Made by a program: the position numbers and the translations under genes
DNA from: a virus
Direction: 5' to 3' (one strand)
DNA: 40,647 nucleotides
Virus record (IMG/VR): IMGVR_UViG_3300020020_000015
Coordinates: 1 to 40,647 of that record
The notes under the pieces: model-generated
What the model saw: the letters and a program-made list of their open reading frames with translations, nothing else
What the model was told of the DNA's origin: nothing
The model's database searches: none
In this document: positions 15,202 through 22,822 of the stretch, in pieces
Layout: each line of letters begins with the position of its first letter
Position numbering within the stretch: the first letter of the stretch is position 1

Positions 15202-15883
15202 AGTTGAAAGTTCAGATGTCATCAAAGCAAGGATCCAGGAACAGCTGGAGCGTCAAGCCAAGGCTGCGCAGTCATTGCGGACAAGCGGTGCGTTCATCAC
15301 ATTCAAGAACGCGAACCTCAAGGTTGACGGCAACCCGGTGCCAAACAACCAGATCGATTGCCGTGTCTTGGCAGCGATCCCCGAGCGTGCCTGGTACGAC
15401 GGTCCTTATGATGCAGACAATGCACAAGTCCCGGCTTGCTACGCTCTGGATAGCGGCTCACCCCACCCGGATGCGTCTGATCCTCAAGCGGACACATGCA
15501 TGGACTGCGCCAAGAACAAGTGGGGTACAGCTCCTCCGCGACCTGGCTCGAATGTTCCAGGTAAGGGCAAAGCTTGTCGCGAAGGTGCACGTGTCATCGT
15601 TGCGCCGGCTAACGTCCCCCTCAAGACGGCTCCGTTGTATACGGCAAAAGTTCCGGTAACCTCGTTGTCAGCGATCCAGAACTACGTTGGGCGTTGTGCA
15701 GACTCAGGGCATTTGAGCGGCGAGTTTATCGGTACCATGTCGGTGACCGAAGACAAGAAGACCTTCTTCAAGGTTCACCTGGCCATCAAAGAGCATTCCC
15801 CTGACATTGATCGAGCGCTGCTTCTCCAGAGGCAGGAAGAGGCTTACCAGTTAGCCTTGAGCCCGTACCCTCAACTGGAATAA
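15191..15883 (+). CDS. Putative ssDNA-binding protein
   Basis: This 230-aa protein has an OB-like beta-rich outline with a cysteine cluster in the middle (CYALDSGSP, DTCMDCAKNKWG, GKACREGARV) that probably binds zinc. Phage proteins with this Cys layout beside polymerase genes are often annotated as single-stranded DNA-binding proteins, which coat exposed strands at the fork. The acidic C-terminus typical of such proteins is weak here. GGAG seven bases upstream supports the ATG. Position in the replication operon fits, and the assignment is moderate. Confidence 0.55.
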   Translation: MSTEVESSDVIKARIQEQLERQAKAAQSLRTSGAFITFKNANLKVDGNPVPNNQIDCRVLAAIPERAWYDGPYDADNAQVPACYALDSGSPHPDASDPQADTCMDCAKNKWGTAPPRPGSNVPGKGKACREGARVIVAPANVPLKTAPLYTAKVPVTSLSAIQNYVGRCADSGHLSGEFIGTMSVTEDKKTFFKVHLAIKEHSPDIDRALLLQRQEEAYQLALSPYPQLE

Positions 15884-15901
15884 CCAACGTTCGAGGTATA
15901 C

Positions 15902-16093
15902 GTGATCAACTTGCTCATTCAGCTACTGATACTGGTTCTGATCTTCGGTGTCATCTGGTGGATCTTTACATCAATCATACCGTTACCGGAGCCGTTCGGC
16001 AAGGTTGCGCAGGTAATCATTGCGATCATCTTCATTCTAATTCTAATAGGGATCTTCTTTGGAGGAATATCGCTGCCTTTCCCTAGAGGCTAG
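15902..16093 (+). CDS. 63-aa double-span membrane protein, holin candidate
   Basis: GTG 15902 opens a very hydrophobic protein with two membrane helices (residues 4-26 and 36-55) joined by PLPEPFGKVA. The pattern matches a small membrane family common in bacteria and phages. Two helices, small size and a terminator directly after would fit a class II-like holin. No endolysin is adjacent, so this stays a hypothesis. Confidence 0.65.
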   Translation: MINLLIQLLILVLIFGVIWWIFTSIIPLPEPFGKVAQVIIAIIFILILIGIFFGGISLPFPRG

Positions 16094-16100
16094 TTCTGCT

Positions 16101-16164
16101 CTTCCGGTTGACTTCTGCGGTTGCCATGACCGGAAGTTTCCCCTGCTAAGGCAGGGGCCTTTTT
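16101..16164 (+). terminator. Hairpin and rho-independent terminator
   Basis: CTTCCGGT/ACCGGAAG (16101-16136, 20-nt loop) is followed by CCCCTGC-TAAG-GCAGGGG (16140-16157) and CCTTTTT. It separates the 14407 transcript from the exonuclease-polymerase genes. No clear promoter follows, so read-through or antitermination seems needed for downstream genes. Confidence 0.8.
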
Positions 16165-16199
16165 CCTAGGCTTGAGTGAGTCTAGAACAAAGGATTAAG

Positions 16200-16835
16200 A
16201 TGAGAGAAGTAGTTTTCGACTTTGAAACCAAAGAGATAGACGTACTGCCAAAGTACCCGCCTAGACCGGTGGGCTTAGCCATTATGGTTGATGGTCAGCC
16301 TCTAGCTACCGATACGTTCTATCTTGCCTGGGGGCATGCGAATGGGGGTAACTGTGAAGAAGCATCAGTCATGGAAGCTGTTAGAGAGCTCGCATGTGCT
16401 GACGACACCGTCTGGATCGCACACAATTTGGCATTCGATGCAGCTGTACTCCAGAAGCACTGGAATATTCGAGTGCCATGGGGACCCAGAACAGTATGTA
16501 CCATGCTCCTCACGTTTCTGGGTAATCCATATGGAGCGCTGTCCCTTAAGGAGATATGTGAAGGACCCTTGGGCATGCCGCCTGTGGAACGTGACGCAGT
16601 ACGGGATTATATCGTCAGAAACGGGCTCGGTAAGGCAACTGATTGGGGCGCACATATCTGGCAAGCACCCTGGGAACTAGTGGCGAGTTACGCTAAGGGC
16701 GACATCGTTAGATGCGCGGCGCTGCACAAGTTTTGGAGAACAGTTCCATACTTGCTGACCCCTTATAAACCTAAGTCTACACCAGTAGACAAAGGACCAG
16801 TGCTTCATGGAGAGGGGCGTCCAAATGGATTCTGA
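16200..16835 (+). CDS. DnaQ-type 3'-5' exonuclease (separate proofreading subunit)
   Basis: This 211-aa protein has the three Exo motifs of DEDDy nucleases: FDFET (Asp7, Glu9), AHNLAFDAAVL (Asp80) and YAKGDIVR (Tyr164, Asp168). In most family A phage polymerases this activity is an N-terminal domain. Here it is a separate gene directly before the polymerase, overlapping it by about 11 bases. It probably associates with the polymerase to proofread. ATG 16200 follows AAAGGA at 6 bases and puts motif I at the very start. A longer GTG start at 16176 has less support. Confidence 0.88.
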   Translation: MREVVFDFETKEIDVLPKYPPRPVGLAIMVDGQPLATDTFYLAWGHANGGNCEEASVMEAVRELACADDTVWIAHNLAFDAAVLQKHWNIRVPWGPRTVCTMLLTFLGNPYGALSLKEICEGPLGMPPVERDAVRDYIVRNGLGKATDWGAHIWQAPWELVASYAKGDIVRCAALHKFWRTVPYLLTPYKPKSTPVDKGPVLHGEGRPNGF

Positions 16836-18129
16836 GCAACTCGAGATTCGGTTGATGCCCCATATCTATGAGATGGAGCAACGGGGTGTTAACCTAGATG
16901 GTGCAGGTCTAGCTAAAGCCTATGACTTCTACTTTTTCAAGATGGACGAACTGGATGACCAAATCCATCAGCGTCTTGGAAAGGTCTTTGACATTGATTC
17001 TAACGAAGATTTGGCTAACGCTATTCAGGCTAAGTACCCCCTTGCAGAGTTCTTCCCTACACCAGGAGGCGCCAGGTCGGTGGCTAAGGATTCACTGACA
17101 AATGCTATTCAGAGCGTAGATAAGGATGTCTTAGCTAAGCTTCTTATCCGTGGCGCGCTTGCAACGAGCCTACGGACATTCATTGGTCCATGGCATAGAC
17201 AATTTCAGGATAATGGCAGACTCTTCATCAAGTGGAATCAGTTCCGCAACTACACAGACACAGGCGCACGTACTGGCCGTCTCTCGTCTTCTCCAAATCT
17301 CCAGAACATACCTGTTGAATGGGAACAGCTCCTCGCAAGACTCAAGCACTGCGATGACTACCAAATCGGGTTCGACCTCCCCCAAATCCGTCAATACATT
17401 ATACCAGATCCTGGAAAGACTTTTGTAGGGGGTGACTATCAGGCGCAGGAAATGCGCCTACTGGCACACTTTGCTGGTGGGGCATTACTTGAACACATCC
17501 TGGCTAATCCTACTAGTGACATTCACCAGATAGCTGCGGACATCGCACAACTCACTAGGCCAGTGGCAAAGACCCTGGGCTTCGCAGTACTGTATGGTGC
17601 AGGAGTAGGTCGGGTAGCTGCTTCTATTGGTAAGACAGTTGCAGAAGCCGCCATCATCAAAGCACAGTACCTTCGGGCATTGCCAGAGATCAAGCAGTTC
17701 TCGAAAGCAGTTACAGACCAGGGCAAAAAACTTGGACATGCGATCACCACGATCAATGGTAGGAAGTATGTCACTGACTCGCCTAAGCCGGGAGTCAATG
17801 GTCAGCGTACCATGACATACGAGTACAAGCTCGTCAATTACAAGATCCAGGGTTCAGCTGCCGAACAGACAAAGTTAGCTATGTTGAATTACGTTGAAAA
17901 GAACGAAGGACAACTAGTACTATCAGTACATGACCAGTTAGTAGCCCAGGTCGACATCGGCACCACCCCCACAAAACTGGGTGATGCCATGACCGAAGCC
18001 TTTGCGGAGCGGCTAAGATACCAGATTGTAGTTGATCTGGCTGAGGGGCCTAATTTTGCTAAAACCAAGGGTGGTGGTACTCGTGCATTGGGCATGAAGC
18101 CTACCAACACTATAACGCCGGAGCTGTAA
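16825..18129 (+). CDS. Family A DNA polymerase, polymerase domain only
   Basis: This 434-aa replicative polymerase has motif A GGDYQAQEMRLLAHF (Asp204, with the steric-gate Glu), motif B RPVAKTLGFAVLYG (Arg245, Lys249, Phe253) and motif C SVHDQLVAQVD (His369, Asp370). Motif C is usually His-Asp-Glu and here reads His-Asp-Gln. Phe at the O-helix selectivity position predicts normal discrimination against dideoxynucleotides. There is no exonuclease domain, which is encoded just upstream. ATG 16825 has GAGGGG seven bases ahead, and ATG 16807 is in frame but lacks a site. The TAATG end couples it to the nuclease gene. Confidence 0.93.
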   Translation: MDSEQLEIRLMPHIYEMEQRGVNLDGAGLAKAYDFYFFKMDELDDQIHQRLGKVFDIDSNEDLANAIQAKYPLAEFFPTPGGARSVAKDSLTNAIQSVDKDVLAKLLIRGALATSLRTFIGPWHRQFQDNGRLFIKWNQFRNYTDTGARTGRLSSSPNLQNIPVEWEQLLARLKHCDDYQIGFDLPQIRQYIIPDPGKTFVGGDYQAQEMRLLAHFAGGALLEHILANPTSDIHQIAADIAQLTRPVAKTLGFAVLYGAGVGRVAASIGKTVAEAAIIKAQYLRALPEIKQFSKAVTDQGKKLGHAITTINGRKYVTDSPKPGVNGQRTMTYEYKLVNYKIQGSAAEQTKLAMLNYVEKNEGQLVLSVHDQLVAQVDIGTTPTKLGDAMTEAFAERLRYQIVVDLAEGPNFAKTKGGGTRALGMKPTNTITPEL

Positions 18130-18788
18130 TGCCCAAGTTCGAAGCCCCCTGGGGTTGGTCTAAACTCGACACTTTCCGTAAGTGCAAGAAGCAGTTCGAG
18201 TACCAGTATATCCAGAAATTACCACAGCCTGGTAATGATGCCATGGCGCGGGGAAATGACATGCACGAGACCATCGAGGCCTACTTACAAGGCTGGGTCA
18301 CAGATCTACCATCTGAACTAGCAGAGTGGAAGGAAGCCTTTGATGCTTTGAAGTCAGGCAATTTCACGGCTGAACAAGCCATAGGCCTGGATAAGAACTG
18401 GAAGGTGCTGCCTGACTGGTTCCATAAGGATACCTGGCTCCGAGCTAAGATGGATGCCAAGATACTTAGAGACCCAGAGACTCTGCGAGTCATTGACTTC
18501 AAGTCAGGCAAGTATCGCATCCCCTCAGAAGACCAGGTCGAACTGTATGCCATCGTTGGTTTGGCGATGCACCCTGAAGTTAAAAGGGTAATAGCTGAGT
18601 TCTGGTTCATTGATCAGAATGATAGCTATGTACGGACATACGAGGCCGATGAGTTACAAAAGCTCAAAGCAAAGTATGAGAATGCCGCAGAGATGATCTA
18701 CAATACAGAGGTGTGGGTCGAATCACCCAGCCGCGAATGTAAATGGTGCACCTACTCGAAGAGCAAAGGTGGACCCTGCAAATTCTAA
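18129..18788 (+). CDS. PD-(D/E)XK nuclease, Cas4/RecB-like
   Basis: This 219-aa nuclease starts with SKLDTFRKCKKQFEYQYI, the usual Cas4/RecB-type opening, then RGNDMHETIEAYL, VIDFKSGK (Asp123, Lys125) and DQVELYAIVGLAM. A C-terminal Cys pair (ECKWCTYSKS), with CKF at the end, could be a remnant of the iron-sulphur or zinc cluster of this group. Phage members take part in recombination and DNA processing. TAATG couples it to the polymerase. Confidence 0.85.
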   Translation: MPKFEAPWGWSKLDTFRKCKKQFEYQYIQKLPQPGNDAMARGNDMHETIEAYLQGWVTDLPSELAEWKEAFDALKSGNFTAEQAIGLDKNWKVLPDWFHKDTWLRAKMDAKILRDPETLRVIDFKSGKYRIPSEDQVELYAIVGLAMHPEVKRVIAEFWFIDQNDSYVRTYEADELQKLKAKYENAAEMIYNTEVWVESPSRECKWCTYSKSKGGPCKF

Positions 18789-18803
18789 CGTTGTGAGGGC
18801 AAG

Positions 18804-19142
18804 TTGAATGTAAGACCACTCGAAGGTTCAATTGAACATAACTGTACTAAGATAGCGGAGAAACATGGATGTCTACTAATCAAGCTAGAGAAACGCAAGG
18901 GGTACCCGGACCGGATGCTCCTAGCGCCCAACGGCCGAATGGCGTGGATCGAATTCAAGAGGCCGGGGGAGGAGCCGATGAACTTCCAGAGGCACATACA
19001 CTCACAGCTGAGGTCGATGCATTTTCAAGTGGAAGTAGTCGAGAACTATTCGCATTTCCTGGCATTGCTGCTATCATTGAGGGCTTTGCCCCACCTGAAT
19101 GGGTCCCCGCCGACTACCAAAGTAGAGGTGTCCAGTGGTTAG
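18804..19142 (+). CDS. VRR-NUC domain nuclease
   Basis: This 112-aa protein shows the VRR-NUC core: GYPDRMLLAPNGRMAWIEFKRPG with Asp36, Glu50 and Lys52, then RHIHSQLRSMHFQVEVVENY. These enzymes act on branched DNA and are often encoded beside an SNF2-type helicase in phages, as here. The start is TTG 18804 with GAGGG five bases upstream. The last 274 bases overlap the helicase gene in another frame. The tail after VVENY probably carries little function. Confidence 0.8.
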   Translation: MNVRPLEGSIEHNCTKIAEKHGCLLIKLEKRKGYPDRMLLAPNGRMAWIEFKRPGEEPMNFQRHIHSQLRSMHFQVEVVENYSHFLALLLSLRALPHLNGSPPTTKVEVSSG

Positions 19143-20467
19143 CGAGCCGTATTGGTTCGGCTCTCTTTTTGCCACCCGGTTTCGGCAAGACTTCTATTGT
19201 CTTGGCGGCAAAATTACAAGTAGACACTTACAAGGTTGCCAAGAGAACTACGTCTGCGAGGATGCTAGTAATAGCCCCTCTTACAGCGGCAGTGACAACG
19301 TGGATGGCAGAGCCGAAGAAGTGGCGCCAGTTCGCGAGCATGAAAGTAGCCCTAGCTCGGGGCCCGGAGCGCGAGCAGATCCTGATGGATGACTCCAATG
19401 ATGTGGTTGTTATTAACTACGATGCTCTTGAATGGGCAGCTCCTCTACTCGCACGCGGGCATAACTTTAGCATACTGGCTAATGATGAACTTACTCGTCT
19501 TAAACACATTCAATCAAAGCGATTCAAGTTACTGAAGCCACTGCTTCCTAGTTTCATCTTCCGCTGGGGCATGACAGGCACCCCCGCAGCGAATGGACTT
19601 CTTGATCTCTTTGGTCAAGTCATGGTCCTGGACCTAGGCGAAAGACTCGGGAGGTACATCACCAAATTCAGAAGCCAGTACTTCTATCAGAAGCCCTGGG
19701 ATCAGTACCGCTACTACATCTCTGACGAGTCAGCCACACGCCTGGTTAACAAAATCAAAGACATCTGTATGTACATGGATCCAGGCGAGTTCCTGAAGCT
19801 ACCGCCTCTTCTGGATGTCATTCGGCCAATAGAGATGGAGTCGAAGGTTAGGAAGTTATACAAGGAACTTGAAAACGAGTTCATCATTGCCCTCGAGATG
19901 GGGGTTGTGACTGCGGCGAATGCGGGGGTACTGACTTCGAAGCTACGCCAGTTCACTGGTGGTGCGGTATATCACCCAGGTACGAACCATGTGTGGAGCA
20001 CGGTACATACAGCGAAGATCGAGGGGCTAGACAGACTAGTGGAAGAACTAGCTGGTGAACCTCTGATGGTAGCGTACCAATTTGAACACGAGTTCGAGCG
20101 TTTGATCAAGGCGTATCCAGAGGCTCTGTTTATCAAAGGAGGCATGACTAAGAACCAGCTACAGGCAACAGTTGAGAAGTGGAACACGGGCAGTATCCCG
20201 ATACTTCTAGTACAACCTAGTGCAGCAGCTCTAGGTTTGAATTTGCAGTTTGGCGGTCATAACCTGGTTTGGTTCTCGCTGACTTACAATCTCGAGGAGT
20301 ATATCCAGCTGATAGCAAGGTTGCTACGCAAGGGGCAGACTAAGCCAGTCATGAACTACATTCTGACAGTTGAGAGCACGATTGACGTCCTTGTGGCAAA
20401 AGTACTGGTAGAGAAGGACTTGACCCAAAATAAAGTCTTTGCCGCGCTCCAGCAGCTTAAAGTGTAA
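18869..20467 (+). CDS. SNF2/DEAD-like helicase
   Basis: This superfamily 2 ATPase has Walker A PPGFGKTS (Lys107), a DE-box ANDELTRLKH instead of DEAH, TGTPAANG (motif III), PSAAALGLNLQF (motif V) and YIQLIARLLRKGQ (motif VI). It probably remodels DNA or branch-migrates intermediates with the adjacent nuclease. ATG 18869 has GGAG at 8 bases and gives 532 aa. The first 70 residues or so (rich in Gly, Pro, Ala, Glu) have no helicase homology and are read from DNA that also encodes the nuclease core. No ATG or TTG exists between 18944 (GTG) and the helicase core, so the long overlap is real unless a frameshift joins the two frames. Confidence 0.85.
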   Translation: MSTNQARETQGVPGPDAPSAQRPNGVDRIQEAGGGADELPEAHTLTAEVDAFSSGSSRELFAFPGIAAIIEGFAPPEWVPADYQSRGVQWLASRIGSALFLPPGFGKTSIVLAAKLQVDTYKVAKRTTSARMLVIAPLTAAVTTWMAEPKKWRQFASMKVALARGPEREQILMDDSNDVVVINYDALEWAAPLLARGHNFSILANDELTRLKHIQSKRFKLLKPLLPSFIFRWGMTGTPAANGLLDLFGQVMVLDLGERLGRYITKFRSQYFYQKPWDQYRYYISDESATRLVNKIKDICMYMDPGEFLKLPPLLDVIRPIEMESKVRKLYKELENEFIIALEMGVVTAANAGVLTSKLRQFTGGAVYHPGTNHVWSTVHTAKIEGLDRLVEELAGEPLMVAYQFEHEFERLIKAYPEALFIKGGMTKNQLQATVEKWNTGSIPILLVQPSAAALGLNLQFGGHNLVWFSLTYNLEEYIQLIARLLRKGQTKPVMNYILTVESTIDVLVAKVLVEKDLTQNKVFAALQQLKV

Positions 20468-20513
20468 CGAAATGTAAAAGTGCTTTACACGGCGGCACTG
20501 GCTGTGATATAAT
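20463..20513 (+). promoter_or_regulatory. Rightward promoter P7 with operator boxes
   Basis: TGTAAC (20463), TGTAAA (20473) and TTTACA (20484) are followed by an 18-bp spacer and TATAAT (20508-20513). The 20473-20489 dyad is identical to that at 6559-6575. It drives paralog C and the nucleotide cassette. Confidence 0.82.
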
Positions 20514-20562
20514 GAATTTCACACCAGGAAATTCATCAGGGTGTGAATACCAGGAGAGTTAC

Positions 20563-21303
20563 ATGGATCTTAAGAAAGCGAGCATGTCTGAACTCATTGC
20601 TCACTACAATGCCCTAGCACCAAGTAAAGGCGTTGGTCCCCAAACCGAGTTCAAAAACCTAGCAGCCGCCCGTGCTGCAATCACTGATCTGGAGAATAGA
20701 AATATGGATACCCCGTCCACCACGACGCCCGCTGTTGCTACTACGGCACCCGCTCTCACTGTTGACCAGCAAATGGCCATCGCTGCTGCAGCTGCCACTG
20801 CTGGTACTGCGTCTACCGATGGTGCTAGCAAGTACAGCACCGTTGGCAAGCGCGGTCCGAACCAGGGCATTGGCGAATTCGCCAAGCAGCTCCTGCAAGC
20901 CGGCATGCCTACCGCTGATGTTCTGACGAAGGTCCGCGAGTCCTTCCCGACTGCGAAGACTTCGCCTTCGTGCATCGCCTACTACAAGGCGGCTCTGAAG
21001 AACCCGAACCTGGGCAAGCGTAAGGCGGCGGTTGATCCGGCCGCTCTGCGTGCCAAGGCGCAGGAACTGATGAACGCGGCGACGGCAGCCGAGAACGCGG
21101 CGGTTGAAGCGGCAAAGAAGCAAGCCGAACAAGCGGCGGCCCAGGCGGCAGCTGCACAGGCTGCGGCTGCACAAGCGGCCCAACTGGCAGCAGCACAGCA
21201 AGCGGCTCTGGCAGCTGCGGCGAACGGTGGTCAACCCACTGCTACGCCCGCGACGCAAGTCGAGACGCAACCCCAGCCCGCTGTCAACACGGCGTCGATG
21301 TAA
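20563..21303 (+). CDS. Regulator-like protein, paralog C, with Ala/Gln-rich tail
   Basis: This 246-aa protein has four parts. Residues 1-48 are MSELIAHYNAL-type helices like small DNA-binding modules seen in other phage proteins. Residues 50-95 are a Thr/Ala-rich linker. Residues 100-150 are the module shared with paralogs A and B (QGIGEFAKQLLQAG, ADVLTKVRESFPTAKTSPSCIAYYKAALK). The rest is a long Ala/Gln/Lys helix of repeated AAAQAAQ units ending in a Thr/Pro-rich tail. GGAG 8 bases upstream supports ATG 20563. It is the first gene after promoter P7. It may be a multivalent DNA-binding or nucleoid-like protein. Function is inferred. Confidence 0.78.
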   Translation: MDLKKASMSELIAHYNALAPSKGVGPQTEFKNLAAARAAITDLENRNMDTPSTTTPAVATTAPALTVDQQMAIAAAAATAGTASTDGASKYSTVGKRGPNQGIGEFAKQLLQAGMPTADVLTKVRESFPTAKTSPSCIAYYKAALKNPNLGKRKAAVDPAALRAKAQELMNAATAAENAAVEAAKKQAEQAAAQAAAAQAAAAQAAQLAAAQQAALAAAANGGQPTATPATQVETQPQPAVNTASM

Positions 21304-21309
21304 CCTGGT

Positions 21310-21332
21310 CCGCGGGAGTGACAGTCCCGCGG
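21310..21332 (+). terminator. Strong GC hairpin, possible partial terminator
   Basis: CCGCGGGA-GTGACAG-TCCCGCGG is followed only by GTTT. With such a short U-run it may attenuate or protect the 3' end of the paralog C message rather than fully stop transcription into the nucleotide cassette. Confidence 0.5.
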
Positions 21333-21347
21333 GTTTAAGGAGATCCC

Positions 21348-21641
21348 ATGGATCGAGAACAATATCTCAAGCTAATCGGCCCCGCAATGGAGCTGGTAGC
21401 CAAGAAGGCTCAGGACTACGGTGATGACGCTAAGGAAGTGGGGCTGCATACCTACTTCCCGTATGGCATGCCATCGTATGTTCAAATGATGCACACCAAG
21501 ACCCTACGCCTGGTCGCCATCACAAAATCAGGCAGGATGCCCAACTACGAGACAGTCAATGACACGTTGATCGACTTGATCAACTACGCGGTCTTTGCCC
21601 TCGACTACCTCGACAAGGATCCAGATGGCATACGAGGCTGA
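21348..21641 (+). CDS. DUF1599 / Nmad1-like protein
   Basis: This 97-aa helical protein has KKAQDYGDDAKEVG near the start, a central MHTKTLRLVAI and ETVNDTLIDLINYAVFALDYL at the end. These match the outline of DUF1599 (nucleotide modification associated domain 1), a family named for its genomic link to modified-base enzymes. Its exact reaction is not known. AAGGAG six bases upstream supports the ATG. It overlaps the synthase gene by 17 bases. The neighbourhood is what makes the assignment attractive. Confidence 0.6.
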   Translation: MDREQYLKLIGPAMELVAKKAQDYGDDAKEVGLHTYFPYGMPSYVQMMHTKTLRLVAITKSGRMPNYETVNDTLIDLINYAVFALDYLDKDPDGIRG

Positions 21642-22446
21642 CTACCTGCGACTAGTCCAGGACATCATTGTATTCGGGCAGACGCGTGACACCCGGAACG
21701 GTGCCACTAAGTCACTGTTCAGTACAACCCTCTCCATTGACGAGCTTCGCGAGGATCGGTTCCCGCTTCTTACTCATCGACGCCTTTTCTACAGAGGTGT
21801 CTTTGGCGAGCTTGCAGCCTTCGTGAGGGGGGCCCGAACTGTCGGTGAGTTCAAAGAGTGGGGTTGTAACTACTGGGATGCCAACGCTAAGGCATGGCCC
21901 CGCAACAGAGGCATACCCCTTGAGCGTATGGAGGTCGGCCAGGTCTATGGCGCTCAGTGGGTCGACTGGGACGAATGCGGCTATAACCAGCTAAAGGCCC
22001 TGATCTGGTCACTGCAGAACGAGCCCCATAGCAGGCGTCACGTCATAACCACTTTCTCGCCTACCGCCGTAGCATGTTTGCCTCCATGTCACTTACTGGC
22101 GCAGTATTATGTCAATGACGACGAGACGCTGGATTGTCTGGTCTTCATGCGTTCTGTGGACGTTATACTGGGGCTTCCTAGTGATGTTGTACTTTACTCA
22201 GCTCTGTTAGTACTACTAGCGAAGGAGGCAGGACTTAAGCCAGGTTCTCTGGACTTTACACTTGGTGACACGCATATCTATGCCAATCACATTGACCAGT
22301 TCGAAGAGGTAATGAAAGATCACACCATCTTCGATCCGCCGGAGTACACCTTGCTGGTATCAGGCGTGCTTAATTTCAAGCCTGAGAACATCGAGATTCG
22401 CAACTATCTATACAACAAGGTCATTCCCTATGAATTCAATGTTTAA
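21625..22446 (+). CDS. Thymidylate-synthase-fold enzyme, predicted dCMP (hydroxy)methylase
   Basis: This 273-aa protein is clearly of the ThyA family. It has catalytic Cys155 in LPPCH, Glu62 in FGELAAF, the folate/dUMP residues in GQVYGAQW, Arg176 and Asp179 in RSVDVILGLP, and GDTHIYANH. The residue after GLPS is Asp187. In E. coli ThyA this position is Asn177, which reads the uracil ring. In T4 dCMP hydroxymethylase it is Asp179, and Asn-to-Asp at this site is known to switch preference to dCMP. The likely substrate is therefore dCMP, giving hydroxymethyl- or methyl-dCMP with methylene-tetrahydrofolate. AAGGA at 6 bases supports ATG 21625. The MazG-like and dCMP deaminase genes overlap in sequence downstream. 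Confidence 0.85.
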   Translation: MAYEADYLRLVQDIIVFGQTRDTRNGATKSLFSTTLSIDELREDRFPLLTHRRLFYRGVFGELAAFVRGARTVGEFKEWGCNYWDANAKAWPRNRGIPLERMEVGQVYGAQWVDWDECGYNQLKALIWSLQNEPHSRRHVITTFSPTAVACLPPCHLLAQYYVNDDETLDCLVFMRSVDVILGLPSDVVLYSALLVLLAKEAGLKPGSLDFTLGDTHIYANHIDQFEEVMKDHTIFDPPEYTLLVSGVLNFKPENIEIRNYLYNKVIPYEFNV

Positions 22447-22822
22447 ACAGGTCAGTGACTTCCATGAAGTCGTCCTAGGTCAGGACTTCCCTGCGATTCC
22501 GACATTGGTGAGCCCAACGTGGGTTATCGAGCGCACCAGGTTTTTACTCGAAGAAGTTGGCGAATTCACGGACGCGGCTATCAAAGGTGACATGGTAGAA
22601 GCAGCCGATGGACTAGCTGACATCGTCTACGTTGCACTCGGAACTGCCTGGCAAATGGGCATACCGATGGATAGGATCTTCGAACATGTTCACAATTGTA
22701 ACATGAAGAAGGTACGCGGTAGAACGACAAGAGGAAACGATGTCGATGCCATTAAACCTGCTGGATGGGTTCCCCCGAATCAAGGTATTGCTAAGCTCTT
22801 GGAGGATGCCCTTGATCGGTAG
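22430..22822 (+). CDS. MazG-like nucleotide pyrophosphohydrolase
   Basis: This 130-aa all-alpha NTP pyrophosphatase has the paired acidic motifs LLEEVGEFTDAAIKGD and AADGLADIVYVALGTAW that hold magnesium. T4 gp56, the dCTPase/dUTPase that removes dCTP when cytosine is to be replaced, belongs to the same all-alpha superfamily. Beside a predicted dCMP-modifying enzyme, hydrolysis of dCTP to dCMP is a sensible role. General house-cleaning of dNTPs is the alternative. ATG 22430 overlaps the synthase end by 17 bases. Confidence 0.8.
   Translation: MNSMFKQVSDFHEVVLGQDFPAIPTLVSPTWVIERTRFLLEEVGEFTDAAIKGDMVEAADGLADIVYVALGTAWQMGIPMDRIFEHVHNCNMKKVRGRTTRGNDVDAIKPAGWVPPNQGIAKLLEDALDR

Noticed and set aside
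20659-21270. 203-aa leftward frame opposite paralog C
   Set aside because: Repetitive shadow of the Ala/Gln codons. It is isolated on the wrong strand in the rightward half.
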